A stretch of DNA of 64,000 bases from Tropicimonas_B omnivorans (lineage in GTDB: Bacteria > Pseudomonadota > Alphaproteobacteria > Rhodobacterales > Rhodobacteraceae), in assembly GCF_031846565.1 (NCBI RefSeq), contig NZ_JAVRHL010000001.1:496001-560000 (forward strand). The letters are read 5' to 3'. Both the position numbers and the translations under genes were made by a program. The notes beneath the pieces were generated by a model. That model made no database searches. It was not told the origin of the DNA and worked only from the letters and a program-made list of their open reading frames with translations. Of this stretch, positions 62,744 to 64,000 are shown piece by piece. Positions within the stretch are counted from its first letter, which is position 1; the number at the start of each line of letters is the position of its first letter.

Positions 62744-63280
62744 CTAGGTGTCCCGCCCGATCCGGTTCGTCAAGGTATGGTCGGACCTGCGCCACAGTAC
62801 AACGCGCTCGGCAAGGGGCTCGCCCGGCACCCGGGAGAGGCGCCGCGCATCCATGCCGGGCAGCGCGATGAGGGCATCGTAGAGCGATTCCGCCCCCGCC
62901 GCGGCGAGCGGAACGAGGAGGGCCTGTCCGTCCGTCTGCCTGATGCGCCAGCACCGCATCCCCTGAACCATCAGCGCCTGCACCTCGGCGATGTCCGACA
63001 GGTCGATGGATGCGCCCGCATTCGGCCCGTAATAGGAGACGCGTCCTTCAACGACCTCCACCACTCCCTGCGCCGAGACCTCCGGGCGGAATCCCAGCCG
63101 CCGCCATGCCGCGACGGCGAGGGCGACGGCCGCGGCGATGGCGACGATTCCGAGCGGGGCAAGGATGTATCCCCCGAGCCAGACGAGCCAGAGGCCGAAG
63201 AGGGCGACCCCGGCGAGGGCGATCAGCTCTCGGTATCGGATGAGGGCCCTCTTGATGTCGGGGCGGATCAGGCGGGGCAT
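62744..63280 (-). CDS. Small membrane protein of unknown function
   Basis: This 178-residue protein has two adjacent hydrophobic segments (about 18-36, ELIALAGVALFGLWLVWLGG, and 40-58). A soluble domain follows at about 65-160 with VEGRVSYYGPNAGASIDLSDI and LLVPLAAAGAESLYDALIALPG. That layout is reminiscent of bacterial PH-like domains behind a membrane hairpin, but I cannot name the family with certainty. It lies between rsmE and gshA on the same strand and may be co-transcribed with gshA (37 bases apart). Confidence 0.75.
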   Translation of the reverse strand: MPRLIRPDIKRALIRYRELIALAGVALFGLWLVWLGGYILAPLGIVAIAAAVALAVAAWRRLGFRPEVSAQGVVEVVEGRVSYYGPNAGASIDLSDIAEVQALMVQGMRCWRIRQTDGQALLVPLAAAGAESLYDALIALPGMDARRLSRVPGEPLAERVVLWRRSDHTLTNRIGRDT

Positions 63281-63362
63281 GGGGCACCCTTCTGCAAGAC
63301 TAGGGACCGGGCGGCGCCGACCCCCGCGGCGGCCCCCCGGCTGGCCACTTCGTAAAAGAGGG

Positions 63363-64000
63363 TCATGTCCAGTCCCCGAGCGTGCTTTGCCAAAGGGTCA
63401 GCGCGGCGACGGCGGCGGTGTCGGCCCTCAGGATGCGGGGACCGAGGCGAACGGGGACGGCGCTGCCCAGACCGGCCAGTCGCGCGCGCTCCGCCTCCGA
63501 GAACCCGCCCTCCGGCCCGATCACGATGGCCCAGGGGGCGCCGCGCTCCGCGTCCGGCAATGTGCCCGTGCCGCCCTCCGCCAAGGCTTCGTCGCAGAAC
63601 ATGAGGCGCCGTTCCGTCGGCCAGTCCGCCAGAAGATTGGATAGGCGCACCGGCTCGGCCACCTCGGGGACGAACGTGCCGCCGCACTGCTCCGCCGCCT
63701 CGACGGCATGGGCCTGAAGCCGGTCCGTCCGCACGCGCTCGGAGGCGGTGAAGTCGGTCAGGACAGGGACGATTCGGGCGGCGCCCATCTCGGCCGCCTT
63801 CTCGACGATGAAATCGGTCCGCGCCTTCTTGATCGGGGCGAACAGAAGCCAGAGATCGGGCGGGCGCCGGAGAGGCCGCGTCTGCTTTTCGATCAGGAGC
63901 GACCCACCGCGCTTGTTCGCCTCCGTCACGCGCGCCAGCCACTCCCCGCTCTGCCCGTCGAAGACCAGCAGCTCGGCCCCCGCGCTCATCCGCATCACCG
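63363..64000 (-). CDS. rsmE: 16S rRNA (uracil-1498-N3)-methyltransferase RsmE, 5' end outside the window
   Basis: About 212 C-terminal residues are present. The frame is open to the edge, and the visible start HYLF..VMRMSAGAELLVFDG-type segment is internal to the family. The first ~30 residues are therefore beyond 64000, and the GTG/ATG codons at 63990-63998 are not true starts. The SPOUT knot motifs are present: KKARTDFIVEKAAEMGAARI, AAEQCGG, VIGPEGGFSEAER and VRLGPRILRADTAAVAAL. The enzyme methylates U1498 in the decoding site. Confidence 0.93.
   Translation of the reverse strand, partial: VMRMSAGAELLVFDGQSGEWLARVTEANKRGGSLLIEKQTRPLRRPPDLWLLFAPIKKARTDFIVEKAAEMGAARIVPVLTDFTASERVRTDRLQAHAVEAAEQCGGTFVPEVAEPVRLSNLLADWPTERRLMFCDEALAEGGTGTLPDAERGAPWAIVIGPEGGFSEAERARLAGLGSAVPVRLGPRILRADTAAVAALTLWQSTLGDWT

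Overview
The window reads as a chromosomal segment of an alphaproteobacterium of the Rhodobacteraceae (Roseobacter/Paracoccaceae group). The basis is high GC content, strong third-position G/C bias, and gene orders typical of that family: rnd-kpsF-lptC-lptA-lptB-hpf-ptsN, secA/ppiC-argJ-mutT, dnaK-dnaJ, rimP-nusA-ylxR-infB, and gltD/gltB. I see no tRNA or rRNA gene, CRISPR array, insertion sequence, prophage or integrase. Almost every gene is intact. The two exceptions are cut by the window ends: a sensor-kinase-like N-terminus at 1-241 and rsmE at 63363-64000.

Layout. 1-2432: sensor-like fragment, a GlcD-type FAD oxidoreductase and an XRE-cupin regulator. 2900-15438: an exopolysaccharide/capsule locus with gmd and fcl (GDP-fucose), an outer-membrane export lipoprotein, manC (GDP-mannose), a YjbE-like/YjbF/YjbH set, a PPP-family phosphatase, a Wzc-type tyrosine autokinase and a WcaJ-type initiating sugar transferase. 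15523-20222: a small RNase D, Kdo isomerase, LptC/LptA/LptB, long-form HPF and PtsN. 20225-31483: a second glycan block with a double-domain sulfotransferase, a GT14-like protein, GT2 and GT4 glycosyltransferases, galE, galU, another GT2, kdsB, cysQ and a KpsM-type permease. 31483-43697: a secreted SH3-like protein, alkB, dnaK-dnaJ, radC, a secreted unknown, secA, ppiC, argJ, mutT and a 46-residue protein. 43923-52384: infB, ylxR, nusA, rimP, ggt and pip, all on the minus strand. 52465-64000: ubiG, uppP, gltD, a secreted unknown, gltB, gshA, a small membrane protein and rsmE.

How it fits together. The two glycan blocks supply activated sugars (GDP-mannose, GDP-fucose, UDP-glucose/galactose, CMP-Kdo), assembly enzymes and export parts for surface polysaccharide. 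The sulfotransferase together with cysQ, whose family removes the PAP by-product, suggests that some product is sulfated. LptABC and KpsF serve LPS transport and Kdo supply. The rest is conserved housekeeping: heat shock, secretion, transcription-translation coupling, nitrogen assimilation and glutathione.

I found no clearly new defence or mobile system. The points most worth checking are the mixed YjbEFH/OPX/Wzc locus with a PPP phosphatase in place of a visible Wzb, the tandem sulfotransferase, a terminator inside the rimP-nusA-infB leader, an 11-bp inverted repeat before gltD, and a 46-residue protein with its own terminator.
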